Positions 15,513 through 23,313 of a stretch of 30,012 nucleotides of DNA are shown in pieces (position 1 is the first letter of the stretch; every line of letters begins with the position of its first letter). Made by a program: the position numbers and the translations under genes. This DNA is from Desulfobacterales bacterium (GTDB lineage: Bacteria > Desulfobacterota > Desulfobacteria > Desulfobacterales > JAHEIW01), in assembly GCA_030145015.1 (NCBI GenBank), contig JAQYWI010000051.1, forward strand, positions 1-30,012. Reading direction: 5' to 3'. The notes below the pieces were generated by a model. The model searched no databases. It saw nothing but the letters and a program-made list of their open reading frames with translations, and had not been told where the DNA came from.

Positions 15513-15914
15513 TCAGCGCCTTTTGCTGTTGAGCAATGTAATTTGATCATTTAAGGTCCAAAAGTCGTAGATCACACCGAAACCTAAAAACCCAATGGTC
15601 AGCAAGTATAAAATCCCTGTTATCCATTTTCCCATATACATCCGGTGTATCCCGAAAAAACCCAAAAAGGTCAACAGTATCCAGGCGATATTATAGTTAA
15701 TTTTCCCGGTTTTAAATCGTATATCGGCTTTGCGATCCATCGAGGGAATCAAAAAAAGGTCGACGATCCAGCCGATGAACAGCAACCCCAGGGTAAAAAA
15801 ATAAATGGTCCCCAATACCGGATAGCCGTAATAAAAACGATGGGAGCCGGTGAAACCAAACAGCCATAAGATATAGCCGATTGATTTACGATGCGTATCT
15901 TCATGGGTGTTCAT
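15513..15914 (-). CDS. Membrane protein with two TM2 domains
   Basis: This 133-residue membrane protein has two successive TM2 units: residues ~10-55 (GFTGSHRFYYGYPVLGTIYFFTLG, then GWIVDLFLIP) and ~75-125 (GFFGIHRMYMGKWITGILYLLTIG, then IYDFWTL). Each unit has the G-HR-Y-G motif between two hydrophobic helices, and the middle carries a charged loop. The function of TM2 proteins is not settled. The start codon overlaps the DUF2784 gene stop as ATGA, and its ribosome-binding site GGAGG encodes the last Gly-Gly of the upstream protein, so the two are translationally coupled. Confidence 0.88.
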   Translation of the reverse strand: MNTHEDTHRKSIGYILWLFGFTGSHRFYYGYPVLGTIYFFTLGLLFIGWIVDLFLIPSMDRKADIRFKTGKINYNIAWILLTFLGFFGIHRMYMGKWITGILYLLTIGFLGFGVIYDFWTLNDQITLLNSKRR

Positions 15915-16288
15915 AATTTACCTCCTTTAGGCCTTCTTATGAAAAAAACATAACCATATATGATAAGGTTCACTGCGATAACGGCACCTCCCAGGATAAA
16001 TTGAACTTTACGGGTGAGCCCGGACGGATAAAGAATCGGCATCAGATAGTGTCCCACAAAGCCTCCGGCATAACCCGATCCCCCACCCCTCATTCGCAAC
16101 CAGTTCTCCAGCGGCGTCAGCGGGCAAATCTTTCCTGAAAATTCAATCCATGCCGCCCATACGGCAGCCGCAAGATGCAGCCAGAGTACTTTGCGCCACC
16201 GGATAATCAGCAGCGCCCCCAGCACGGCAAACAGCACAAACAAAAAATGGACTAAAACCACCAGATCGGCGAGTAAAACATAAGCCAT
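15911..16288 (-). CDS. DUF2784-family membrane protein
   Basis: This ~125-residue integral membrane protein matches DUF2784: LLADLVVLVHFLFVLFAVLGALL at the start, WIEFSGKICPLTPLENWLR in the middle, and YLMPILYPSGLTRKVQ toward the end, with four likely membrane helices. Its function is unknown. ATG 16288 fits the family's usual start; an in-frame TTG at 16297 is the alternative, and neither has a clear ribosome-binding site. The gene overlaps the following TM2 gene by 4 bases, so both probably belong to one membrane-protein operon. Confidence 0.85.
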   Translation of the reverse strand: MAYVLLADLVVLVHFLFVLFAVLGALLIIRWRKVLWLHLAAAVWAAWIEFSGKICPLTPLENWLRMRGGGSGYAGGFVGHYLMPILYPSGLTRKVQFILGGAVIAVNLIIYGYVFFIRRPKGGKL

Positions 16289-16346
16289 ATGGATCAATTA
16301 AAAAATGATGCATTCCGTAATTAAAAACCGAAGTAACACAATTTAA

Positions 16347-16386
16347 AATACCTGAATCCCCAAATTCCTTAATTCCTCAATTATGA
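16347..16386. repeat. Single-arm period-8 repeat (AATTCCTN)
   Basis: Five consecutive 8-base units run up to the stop codon of the PAP2 gene: AATACCTG, AATCCCCA, AATTCCTT, AATTCCTC and AATTATGA. A convincing inverted arm was not found, although the AT-rich stretch at 16296-16327 shows a faint 8-base rhythm. The element lies between two genes read in the same (minus) direction. Confidence 0.65.
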
Positions 16387-16387
16387 T

Positions 16388-17284
16388 TTATTCAGTTTCT
16401 GCAAGTCTTAATCTCACAAACAGCCAGGGGGCACCTAGCGTACACCACAAACCGACCAGTGCATATCGAACAACTCGAAACAACGCTACCGGTTCCATCC
16501 CTGCGAAGGCGATTCGGAGTCCCATCCAGATGCCGATCAGAACGATGAACCCCGGGATGAAACGCAGTATTCTTCGCAATGGTTTTCCCCCGGCACAGAA
16601 TCGAATCCAGCGACGCTCCAGAATAATTCCCGGAGCAAACCCCAATAAAACGCTGCCGGCGTTCAAGGCGTCAATTGAACCCTTTGGATTAACGTAAATG
16701 AATAGGATCGGCAGTACAACTGCCAGTCCAATTTGCCAGAGGAGCCCTTTTTGGATCAGCCATGTTTCCACTTTTAAGATGGATTGAAGATATAACCCCA
16801 GCAGCAGGATACCTAAAATGTAGCCGCCGAGAAGATCTGTTGGAAAGTGTACACCTAAATATAGACGGGACATTGGAATTGCGATCATCAAAAAGCCGGC
16901 AAGAATCCACAACATACGGCGTCCTGCCTGCGAAGCCAGATACCCCCACACCACGACAGCGCTCTGGGTGTGACCGCTCGGCAGACCGCCACCGCCGGCA
17001 TGCACCAGCGCCTTGACCCTGGAATCATACTGAAAGGGTCGCGGTTGATCCGCTATCACCTTGGCAACTGAGTTAATATATGCTGAGATCAAAAAAAGAA
17101 TAAGCAGCCTGGCACCCATGCGGCGGTCGAGACACCAATAAATTAAGGGCATGAGGATCAGGAAGAATTCGAGATTTCCCAAAAAGGTCAGGCTTTTGAA
17201 TGGCAGGTCGAGTGCAGGACTAAATTGCTGAAACCACAATACGACGTCTATCCCCCAATCTAAAATCTCTTCCGGCTTTGACAT
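16388..17284 (-). CDS. PAP2-superfamily membrane phosphatase
   Basis: This 298-residue membrane protein has the full PAP2 lipid-phosphatase signature: KVIADQPRP at 75-83 (K-x6-RP), LPSGHTQ near 101-107, and SRLYLGVHFPTD near 139-150 (SR-x5-H-x3-D). It probably removes phosphate from a lipid such as undecaprenyl pyrophosphate or phosphatidate at the outer face of the inner membrane. Beyond the catalytic core it has a C-terminal extension of about 140 residues with several further hydrophobic helices, longer than simple PAP2 enzymes. It lies downstream of the retropepsin-like gene with a word-repeat palindrome between. Confidence 0.88.
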   Translation of the reverse strand: MSKPEEILDWGIDVVLWFQQFSPALDLPFKSLTFLGNLEFFLILMPLIYWCLDRRMGARLLILFLISAYINSVAKVIADQPRPFQYDSRVKALVHAGGGGLPSGHTQSAVVVWGYLASQAGRRMLWILAGFLMIAIPMSRLYLGVHFPTDLLGGYILGILLLGLYLQSILKVETWLIQKGLLWQIGLAVVLPILFIYVNPKGSIDALNAGSVLLGFAPGIILERRWIRFCAGGKPLRRILRFIPGFIVLIGIWMGLRIAFAGMEPVALFRVVRYALVGLWCTLGAPWLFVRLRLAETE

Positions 17285-17335
17285 GGGTGCTGCTTCATAC
17301 GCCTTTTAGGATTAAATTATTCTTATCTTTAGGAT

Positions 17336-17407
17336 CCGTTCGTTGCCGGTTGTCAGTCGTCCGTTGTCGAATCGCTACCACGGGCAACGGACCACTGACA
17401 ACGGACG
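17336..17407. repeat. Period-7 palindromic element (word TTGTCNG)
   Basis: The left arm (17336-17369) contains 7-base units including TTGCCGG, TTGTCAG, TCGTCCG and TTGTCGA. The right arm (17381-17407) on the opposite strand has TTGTCAG, TGGTCCG and TTGCCCG. Only about 11 bases separate the arms, so a stable hairpin is likely. The word is the same as that of the element at 24536-24621, about 7 kb away. Confidence 0.8.
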
Positions 17408-17417
17408 CTGAATATAT

Positions 17418-18164
17418 TTATTCAGCGGTTTCCCACCGTATGACCTTGTTTTTATAATCAATATTGTACTGGACATTTTTCAGAAAATTCATGCCCAGCA
17501 AGCCTTTAAAGTTTACCGGCGCGCCTTCATGGTTGATAACAAGGACATAGGCATCCTTCAGCGTATGCGGCCCAACTTTCAGGTAACTGATTTTGCCCAC
17601 CTCGGTATAGATTTGCTGCCCGCCGGCCACCTGTGACAGGCCTTTTTTCTGGGCGATAATGTTTAATTGATCGGCCAGGTCGCGGTGCACCACCGTCTGA
17701 GAAGCTCCGGTATCCAGAAGCAACAGGGCCTGGATTTCAATACCCGCGTTTCCCAGTGTCACCGGCACAAAAATCCGATTGCCTGCGATGGTGATGGCGG
17801 TCTCCGTTTTTTTCTGACTGGCAAGTTGTTCTGCTAACTTTCTGGCGGCTTCCTCTTTTTCAGCGGCCTGTTGCAGTTCCAGCTCCATCTGACGCCGACT
17901 TTCAAGCTCCAGTTCTTCCTGCTGCTGGTTTTCCTGCTCAAGCCTGGATTTCCTTTCCCCTTCAGGCAAATGGTCATACTTTTCCTTATAAACATTAACC
18001 TGATCCAGATATTCCGGGGGCACCCTGCTTAAGTCATCCACATAAAATGTCCTCCCCTCCTTATCCACATACTTATAAAACTCCGCTTGCAGATTCAATG
18101 GATAGAGCAGAATGAGAAAAAAGAGGATGATATCGATGCAAATCCAAATTTTCCAAAGCGGCAT
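17418..18164 (-). CDS. Secreted DUF4124 + retropepsin-like aspartic protease domain protein
   Basis: This 248-residue protein starts with a signal or anchor segment (residues ~7-27), followed by a DUF4124-like domain (EFYKYVDKEGRTFYVDDLSRVP at 28-49, abbreviated here), a Glu/Gln-rich coiled coil (~70-120), and a retropepsin-like domain from ~125. The single aspartic-protease active-site motif is LLLLDTGASQTVV, with Asp151, and GLLGMNFL at 221-228 is the matching end motif. Such domains are active as dimers. Start: ATG 18164 has GGAG 6 bases upstream; an upstream TTG at 18176 is less likely. It should act in the periplasm on an unknown substrate. Confidence 0.83.
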   Translation of the reverse strand: MPLWKIWICIDIILFFLILLYPLNLQAEFYKYVDKEGRTFYVDDLSRVPPEYLDQVNVYKEKYDHLPEGERKSRLEQENQQQEELELESRRQMELELQQAAEKEEAARKLAEQLASQKKTETAITIAGNRIFVPVTLGNAGIEIQALLLLDTGASQTVVHRDLADQLNIIAQKKGLSQVAGGQQIYTEVGKISYLKVGPHTLKDAYVLVINHEGAPVNFKGLLGMNFLKNVQYNIDYKNKVIRWETAE

Positions 18165-18470
18165 CGCTAACTCCAATTAAAAGCTATCTCAAAATTAACA
18201 GTTCATCTTGAAAGACAGAGAAAAAAAGTTTCAAAGGTGCTCTAATGTTATGAGTGCCTAAAATGACTAAAATAAGCTAAAATGCCTAAAGTTACGGTGT
18301 CGCTGCGCTCTATCTTTTATTATAAATACGATCGTTCGACCCTGTCGTTCGACCCTGAGGCCCTCGAAGGGAGGCCCTCGAAGGGAGGCTCTCGACGGGT
18401 AGAATTCCTCAAATTTAGGCATTTTAGATCATTTTTAATTTTAGCTCATTTGTTGTTATCATGGGTCAAT
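18165..18470. repeat. Spacer with period-9 inverted arms (word CTAAAATNN) around 13/14-base direct repeats
   Basis: No gene is visible in these 306 bases. The left arm (18252-18294) repeats CTAAAATGA, CTAAAATAAG, CTAAAATGC and CTAAAGTTA. The right arm (18408-18450) read on the opposite strand repeats CTAAAATTA, CTAAAATGC and CTAAATTTG. Between them are tandem direct repeats: two 13-base units starting CGTTCGACCCTG (18333, 18346) and three 14-base units starting GGCCCTCGAAGGG or a variant (18359, 18373, 18387). This is the most composite spacer element in the window. Confidence 0.75.
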
Positions 18471-19892
18471 TCAAAGGTCTGAAGCCTGCCGCCAGTGGGC
18501 AATGGCGTTGGCATAATAGGCCAGGACATCAATTTCTTCCGGTACGGCCCTGTAAATTCCCCCCGACTCCCGAACCAGCTTTCTTAATTGTAACATATTT
18601 AAAGCGCTTAAAATAGATTCGACCCGATTTCGGGGTGAAACATACACATGGGCCCCGCGCTCTTGGAGTTCTTCAATGAGTTGATTCACCCGCGTCTCCA
18701 CCTCAAGGGCACCCAGCCCGTGATGACCGTTTTCCAGCATCACCGTAGCAACCAGAGAGATAGGCAGCGCCGGGACGACACGCTCGATCGCCCCCGTGAG
18801 CTGATCGGCAAGTTTTTTGACGTTTAAAAACCGATCCGCACGCTCCAATTTCCCGAAGTTGACGCCATTTTCCGCACAATATTGCCTGACGGACACATGT
18901 TTCCCAAAGTTTACGTAAGCATAGCCAAATCGCTGCCAGCGGCTCAATATCATGAGAACCAGACTTTTCCATATAAACCCCAGGGTCGTTTTGACGACAA
19001 ACCAATGGCTCCGTCTTTCGGCGTCGGGGTCCAATTCTCGTAATAAGCTTCGATCCTCTAAAGTTCTATCATAATTTACCCCCACGGGTATAAATACAAT
19101 ATCTCTATCATTTTCGGGATCATAACTGCGTAACATGTAATCCAGAAAGCCCAGTTTGGGTGGCCTCAGAAGTCCGTCACGACTCAAACCCCCTTCTAAA
19201 AATACAGCCTGGCAAACGCCTTCTTTGGTGGCCATATGAACATACCGTTCCAGAACACAACGATATAACGGATCACCGGAATTTCGCCGCACAAAAAATG
19301 CACCCATGGCCCGGATGAGCGTTTGCAGGGGCCAAATTTTAGCCCACTCGCCGACGGCATAGGACAGCGTTGTTTTTTCCGCGGCCAGAAAGGCCACCAG
19401 GACATAATCCATATTGCTGCGATGATTGATAACAAATACGACGGTGGATTCGGGATCAATTGCTGCAAATTGCGCATCATCAACAAGACCGATACGCACG
19501 CGGTAAAGCAGCCGGGCAATTTTTTTGGCCATCCAATATCCAATCCGGAAATAAAGATAGGCATTAAATGACGGTACAATTTCTCTGGCATAGGACAGCA
19601 CTTCCCTTTGAACAATTTCCCGGGGACAATCGCGTTGGCGCGCGGTTTCTTGAATGGCTTCAACGACTTTGGGATCATAAACCAGACGATCAATCAACAC
19701 CTGCCGCTTGGTCAATTGAAACGGCTTGATTTGAATATCCAGGCGGGCGCTGATTTCATCGATCACGCGATTGATCCGTCTTCTGATAAACCAGCGTGAA
19801 CTGGGAATCAGGACCCGTTCCAAAACGGCCCATGCACATACGGCCAGTAAAAATACAAATAGCCAGATCGATATGGTGACTTGACCGCTCAT
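18471..19892 (-). CDS. PlsB-like glycerol-3-phosphate 1-O-acyltransferase
   Basis: This 473-residue protein belongs to the PlsB/LPLAT acyltransferase group that begins phospholipid synthesis at the inner membrane. The four blocks are visible: NHRSNMDYVL (His157 to Asp162, HX4D), GAFFVRR at 197-203, FLEGGLSRDG at 231-240, and IVFIPVGVNYDR near 265-276. PlsB normally has EGGRSRTG in block III, so one arginine is leucine here. It is far shorter than E. coli PlsB (about 800 residues), lacking most of the N- and C-terminal parts, but has one N-terminal membrane segment (~7-26). ATG 19892 follows AGGA. Glycerol-3-phosphate as acceptor is likely but not proven. Confidence 0.82.
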   Translation of the reverse strand: MSGQVTISIWLFVFLLAVCAWAVLERVLIPSSRWFIRRRINRVIDEISARLDIQIKPFQLTKRQVLIDRLVYDPKVVEAIQETARQRDCPREIVQREVLSYAREIVPSFNAYLYFRIGYWMAKKIARLLYRVRIGLVDDAQFAAIDPESTVVFVINHRSNMDYVLVAFLAAEKTTLSYAVGEWAKIWPLQTLIRAMGAFFVRRNSGDPLYRCVLERYVHMATKEGVCQAVFLEGGLSRDGLLRPPKLGFLDYMLRSYDPENDRDIVFIPVGVNYDRTLEDRSLLRELDPDAERRSHWFVVKTTLGFIWKSLVLMILSRWQRFGYAYVNFGKHVSVRQYCAENGVNFGKLERADRFLNVKKLADQLTGAIERVVPALPISLVATVMLENGHHGLGALEVETRVNQLIEELQERGAHVYVSPRNRVESILSALNMLQLRKLVRESGGIYRAVPEEIDVLAYYANAIAHWRQASDL

Positions 19893-20204
19893 GCAACCAT
19901 CCTTTCTTGATTTGATTTAAGGGTGGCACCCTCGGTTCGAAAAAGTCAACGTCCGGATGAAAAAAATGAGTGCGCCTGCCCTCAAATGCAGTCACATCTT
20001 GACGAATCGACAACGGCGTGAAATAATTACGTATAAAAATGAAGCAGACCGTGATCATCTGATCCGGGATTTCCAACTCAGTTTAGCGGTGCGAATCTAC
20101 GAATCAGGGGTATTATAGGGCACCTATCTGAGAATTCAAAGGGGTTTTTGATGGAAATAGCATCGATTCGTGAATTGTTAAAAAAATTATAAGCCGCAAC
20201 CGTA
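19893..20204. other. 312-base divergent spacer between plsB-like gene and peptide transporter operon
   Basis: No coding sequence is credible here and no tandem-word element is visible, unlike most other long spacers of the window. It must hold the promoters of both divergent units. The best candidate is the plus-strand promoter at 19999-20027. The binding-protein gene at 20205 lacks a clear ribosome-binding site. Confidence 0.55.
19999..20027 (+). promoter_or_regulatory. Candidate sigma-70 promoter of the peptide transporter operon
   Basis: TTGACG (19999-20004) and AATAAT (20022-20027) are separated by exactly 17 bases, with one mismatch each to consensus. Transcription would start near 20034, giving a leader of about 170 bases before the binding-protein gene. 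The candidate is plausible but unproven. Confidence 0.4.
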
Positions 20205-22334
20205 ATGACCACCAAACGCATTCTCATATTTGCGCCACTTTTGCTCACGCTGATCCTGGTCCAATCGTATTTCTGGGTTCCCACCTACGAACAACAGGCC
20301 AAAGGCAACCCCGATCGTTTGAATCAATTCATCAATGCATCGACCGGAGATGCCGCAATCCTTATCCCGATTTTATCTGCAGACAGCGCCAGCAGCGAGA
20401 TAGAAGGAAAAGTTTTTGAAGGCCTGATTGACCGCGATGAGGATCTGAGTTTCAGGGGGCGGTTGGCGACGACCTGGCGTATTTATGAAGAAGCTTATTT
20501 TTATATCAACGCAACGGCCGATATACCCAACCTCGGCCGTTTAAACCCGCAAGCGATTGTAGAGTTGCTAGAAAATTCTAAACAAAAAGAGGATCTCTCA
20601 CCGCCAACGCTGAAACAAACACTGGACAACATTAAATCAATTTCGGTGATTCCGCCGCGGACTTACACGGTGACCCGGTCAAATAAAGCATCTGCAGGAG
20701 GCAATAAAAAGAGTGAAATAAAAATCAGCGTTGCGGCGCCGGCCAGAGTTAAATTGGTCTTAGATGAGGTCAATCAGGATTTATTTGCCAATCTAAAACT
20801 GCTTTTAGGTAATCAGTATTTTTCGAGTTTTGGCGCCCAGCAATTTTTGACAACCCAACCCTCAATCGACGAAGATCTGCTATCATTTTATGCCCGTGAA
20901 TTACTGCCGGCGGCAGAACACAATCCGGTTATCGTATTTAACCTGCGGGAAAACGTTAAATTTCATGACGGCCATATATTTGATGCCCACGATGTCAAGT
21001 TTACCTATGAAGCCATTATGGACCCCAGAAATCTCTCGCCCCGCATTTCAGACTATGAACCGGTCAAAAAAGTAGAGGTGATCGATCCGCTTACCGTTCG
21101 GATTGTTTATAAACGACTTTACTCACCGGCCATCGGAACCTGGGGTATGGGGATCCTTCCCGAACACCTCCTCAACTCGCAAGCGCTTAAGGCGGAAGCG
21201 CTGGCATTGGGCAAAGATCTGCAAAATTTTTCAATGCGGCAAAGCGGGTTCAGCCGCCATCCCATCGGATGCGGGCCTTTTGTGTTTCGCGAATGGAAAT
21301 CGGACCAGTACATCGTACTGGACCGCTTCGAGTACTACTGGGAAGGACCATCGAATTATAAAAAATACATTTTCAGGGTCATCCCGGATCTACTGACTCA
21401 GGAAATGGAGTTTTACGCCGGAACCATCGACAGTTACGGCGTTCAGCCTCACCAGGTCAAACGCCTGAAAGAAGACCCCAAATACCAGGGTTTTTCCGGA
21501 ACCTCATTCGGCTACACCTACATCGGGTACAACATGCGGCGCAAACCCTTTGATGATCGACGGGTTCGTCAGGCCCTGAGCATGGCCATCGATGTGAACA
21601 AAATTATTGAATACGTCATTTATAACCAGGGAGAAAGAATCACCGGCCCATTTCCCACGCAAACCGATTTTTATAACCATAATATCAAACCTGTTCCCTA
21701 TAATCCTGAAGGGGCTTTAAAATTATTATCCGAAGCCGGGTGGCAGCGCAACGCCGAAGGTTGGCTTGAAAAAAATGGTCAGCGGCTTCAATTCAAACTC
21801 ATTACCAACAACGGCAATGATATTCGCAAGGCCATCCTGGCCATTGCACAGGATTCATGGAAGCAAATCGGCATCGATGTTCGCACCGATCTTTTGGAAT
21901 GGTCTGTCTTTATTCAGGAACGGGTCAATAAAATGGATTTTGATGCCCTGGTGCTGGGCTGGTCCATGGGAATCGATCCCGATCTTTACCAGATCTGGCA
22001 TTCCAGCCAGAGCGGTCCCCATCAGCTGAACTTTGTCAGTTTTAAAAACAAAGAAGCCGATGATCTCATCATAAAAATTAGACAGGAATATAATCACGAA
22101 CAACAGGTCAAATACTGCCACCGCTTGCATGAGATCATCGCCTACGAACAACCTTATACGTTTCTGTACGTCGGCAAATGGACCGCAATTTTGGACAAAC
22201 GCATCGTGATACGCAATAGTGATGATCCTGCTATGATCGTTTATGAAAAAATCACGCCGACTGATACGGGTAGCTATACCTTTCATTTCAACAAGTGGAT
22301 TAAACTCGCAGAAATGCCGGAGTTGAAACCATAA
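20205..22334 (+). CDS. Peptide ABC transporter substrate-binding protein, with large insertion
   Basis: This 709-residue protein is a cluster C (SBP_bac_5, DppA/OppA-type) extracytoplasmic binding protein for peptides or a similar solute. It has an N-terminal membrane segment (residues ~5-22) without a lipobox cysteine. The fold's conserved parts are VFEGLIDRDEDLSFRGRLATTW near 70-91, NLRENVKFHDGHIFDAHDVKFTYEAI near 246-271 (shown here as one run of the family motif in brief), and YNMRRKPFDDRRVRQALSMAID. Normally the first two segments are nearly adjacent; here about 140 residues (~101-240) separate them. Typical members have ~530 residues. It heads a five-gene transporter operon that ends in an M24 peptidase, so peptides are the likely cargo. 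Confidence 0.88.
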   Translation: MTTKRILIFAPLLLTLILVQSYFWVPTYEQQAKGNPDRLNQFINASTGDAAILIPILSADSASSEIEGKVFEGLIDRDEDLSFRGRLATTWRIYEEAYFYINATADIPNLGRLNPQAIVELLENSKQKEDLSPPTLKQTLDNIKSISVIPPRTYTVTRSNKASAGGNKKSEIKISVAAPARVKLVLDEVNQDLFANLKLLLGNQYFSSFGAQQFLTTQPSIDEDLLSFYARELLPAAEHNPVIVFNLRENVKFHDGHIFDAHDVKFTYEAIMDPRNLSPRISDYEPVKKVEVIDPLTVRIVYKRLYSPAIGTWGMGILPEHLLNSQALKAEALALGKDLQNFSMRQSGFSRHPIGCGPFVFREWKSDQYIVLDRFEYYWEGPSNYKKYIFRVIPDLLTQEMEFYAGTIDSYGVQPHQVKRLKEDPKYQGFSGTSFGYTYIGYNMRRKPFDDRRVRQALSMAIDVNKIIEYVIYNQGERITGPFPTQTDFYNHNIKPVPYNPEGALKLLSEAGWQRNAEGWLEKNGQRLQFKLITNNGNDIRKAILAIAQDSWKQIGIDVRTDLLEWSVFIQERVNKMDFDALVLGWSMGIDPDLYQIWHSSQSGPHQLNFVSFKNKEADDLIIKIRQEYNHEQQVKYCHRLHEIIAYEQPYTFLYVGKWTAILDKRIVIRNSDDPAMIVYEKITPTDTGSYTFHFNKWIKLAEMPELKP

Positions 22335-22353
22335 GAAGTTAAAGGAATTTCAG

Positions 22354-23313
22354 ATGTTATCATTTATCGGGCGCAGCATGGTCCAGAAAATTATTACCCT
22401 TTTCTTTGTTTCCATCGTTTCTTTTTTAATCATTCACCTGGCGCCCGGCGAGCCCAGCCAGGTGGACCCCTTGAATCCCAAATTCACCCCTGAAATGGTG
22501 GAAAGATTTCGCACAGAATTTCATCTGGATGAACCGCTTTATATACAGTATCTCTACTTTTACCGCGATCTGTTCAGCGGCAAAACCATTTCCTGGAAGG
22601 ATAATCAACCCGTCCTAAAGAAGATATGGGAACGATTTCTCAACAGTCTTCCGTTGTTTATCGTGGGCACCATTCTGACCTGGACCATTTCTTTTCCGGT
22701 CGGCATCCGCTCGGCACTTTTCAGAGGCGGAATCTATGACCGCAGCTCAACCTTTTTTGCGTATCTTCTAATCTCAATCCCGGGCTTCTTTTTTGCCTAC
22801 ATCCTGATTATATTCGTTGTCACTCAATTTCAGGTGCCGGTTATCGGGATGGAAACATTTGGAATTGGTGACACCGCCTGGTCGAACAGGGCCATGGACA
22901 GAATCTGGCATCTACTGCTGCCTTCTCTTTTGGGTGCGACCGGTGGCATTGCCGTTCTAAGTCGCTATGTTCGCAGCCAGATGCTCGAGGTCGAAGGCCA
23001 GGATTACGTCCGCACGGCCAAAGCCAAAGGGCTTACACCGGATCAGGTACATTACAAGCATGCTCTGCGTAACGCCCTGCTGCCGTTTGTGACCATGTTT
23101 GGACTGATTCTGCCCGGTCTAATCGGCGGATCGGTCATCATCGAATCGATATTCGCATGGCCGGGTATGGGCAGAATGGCCTATGAAGCCATTCTCGCCA
23201 GAGACTATCCGGTTATTCTAACCCTTAACTTTTTTTCGGCGGTGCTGGTGCTGATCGGCACCTTTATTTCGGACCTGCTTTATCTTGTCGTCGACCCAAG
23301 AATACGATTGTGA
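22354..23313 (+). CDS. Peptide ABC transporter permease (DppB type)
   Basis: This 319-residue inner-membrane permease has the DppB/OppB pattern: an N-terminal helix in IGRSMVQKIITLFFVSIVSFL, the LDEPLYIQYLYFYRDLFSG segment, and six membrane helices. The cytoplasmic EAA loop reads EGQDYVRTAKAKGLTPDQV, which docks on the ATPases, followed by HALRNALLPFVTMFG. It starts 19 bases after the binding-protein gene with AAAGGAA before ATG 22354 and overlaps the next permease gene by one base (TGATG), so the two permeases are translationally coupled. Confidence 0.93.
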   Translation: MLSFIGRSMVQKIITLFFVSIVSFLIIHLAPGEPSQVDPLNPKFTPEMVERFRTEFHLDEPLYIQYLYFYRDLFSGKTISWKDNQPVLKKIWERFLNSLPLFIVGTILTWTISFPVGIRSALFRGGIYDRSSTFFAYLLISIPGFFFAYILIIFVVTQFQVPVIGMETFGIGDTAWSNRAMDRIWHLLLPSLLGATGGIAVLSRYVRSQMLEVEGQDYVRTAKAKGLTPDQVHYKHALRNALLPFVTMFGLILPGLIGGSVIIESIFAWPGMGRMAYEAILARDYPVILTLNFFSAVLVLIGTFISDLLYLVVDPRIRL

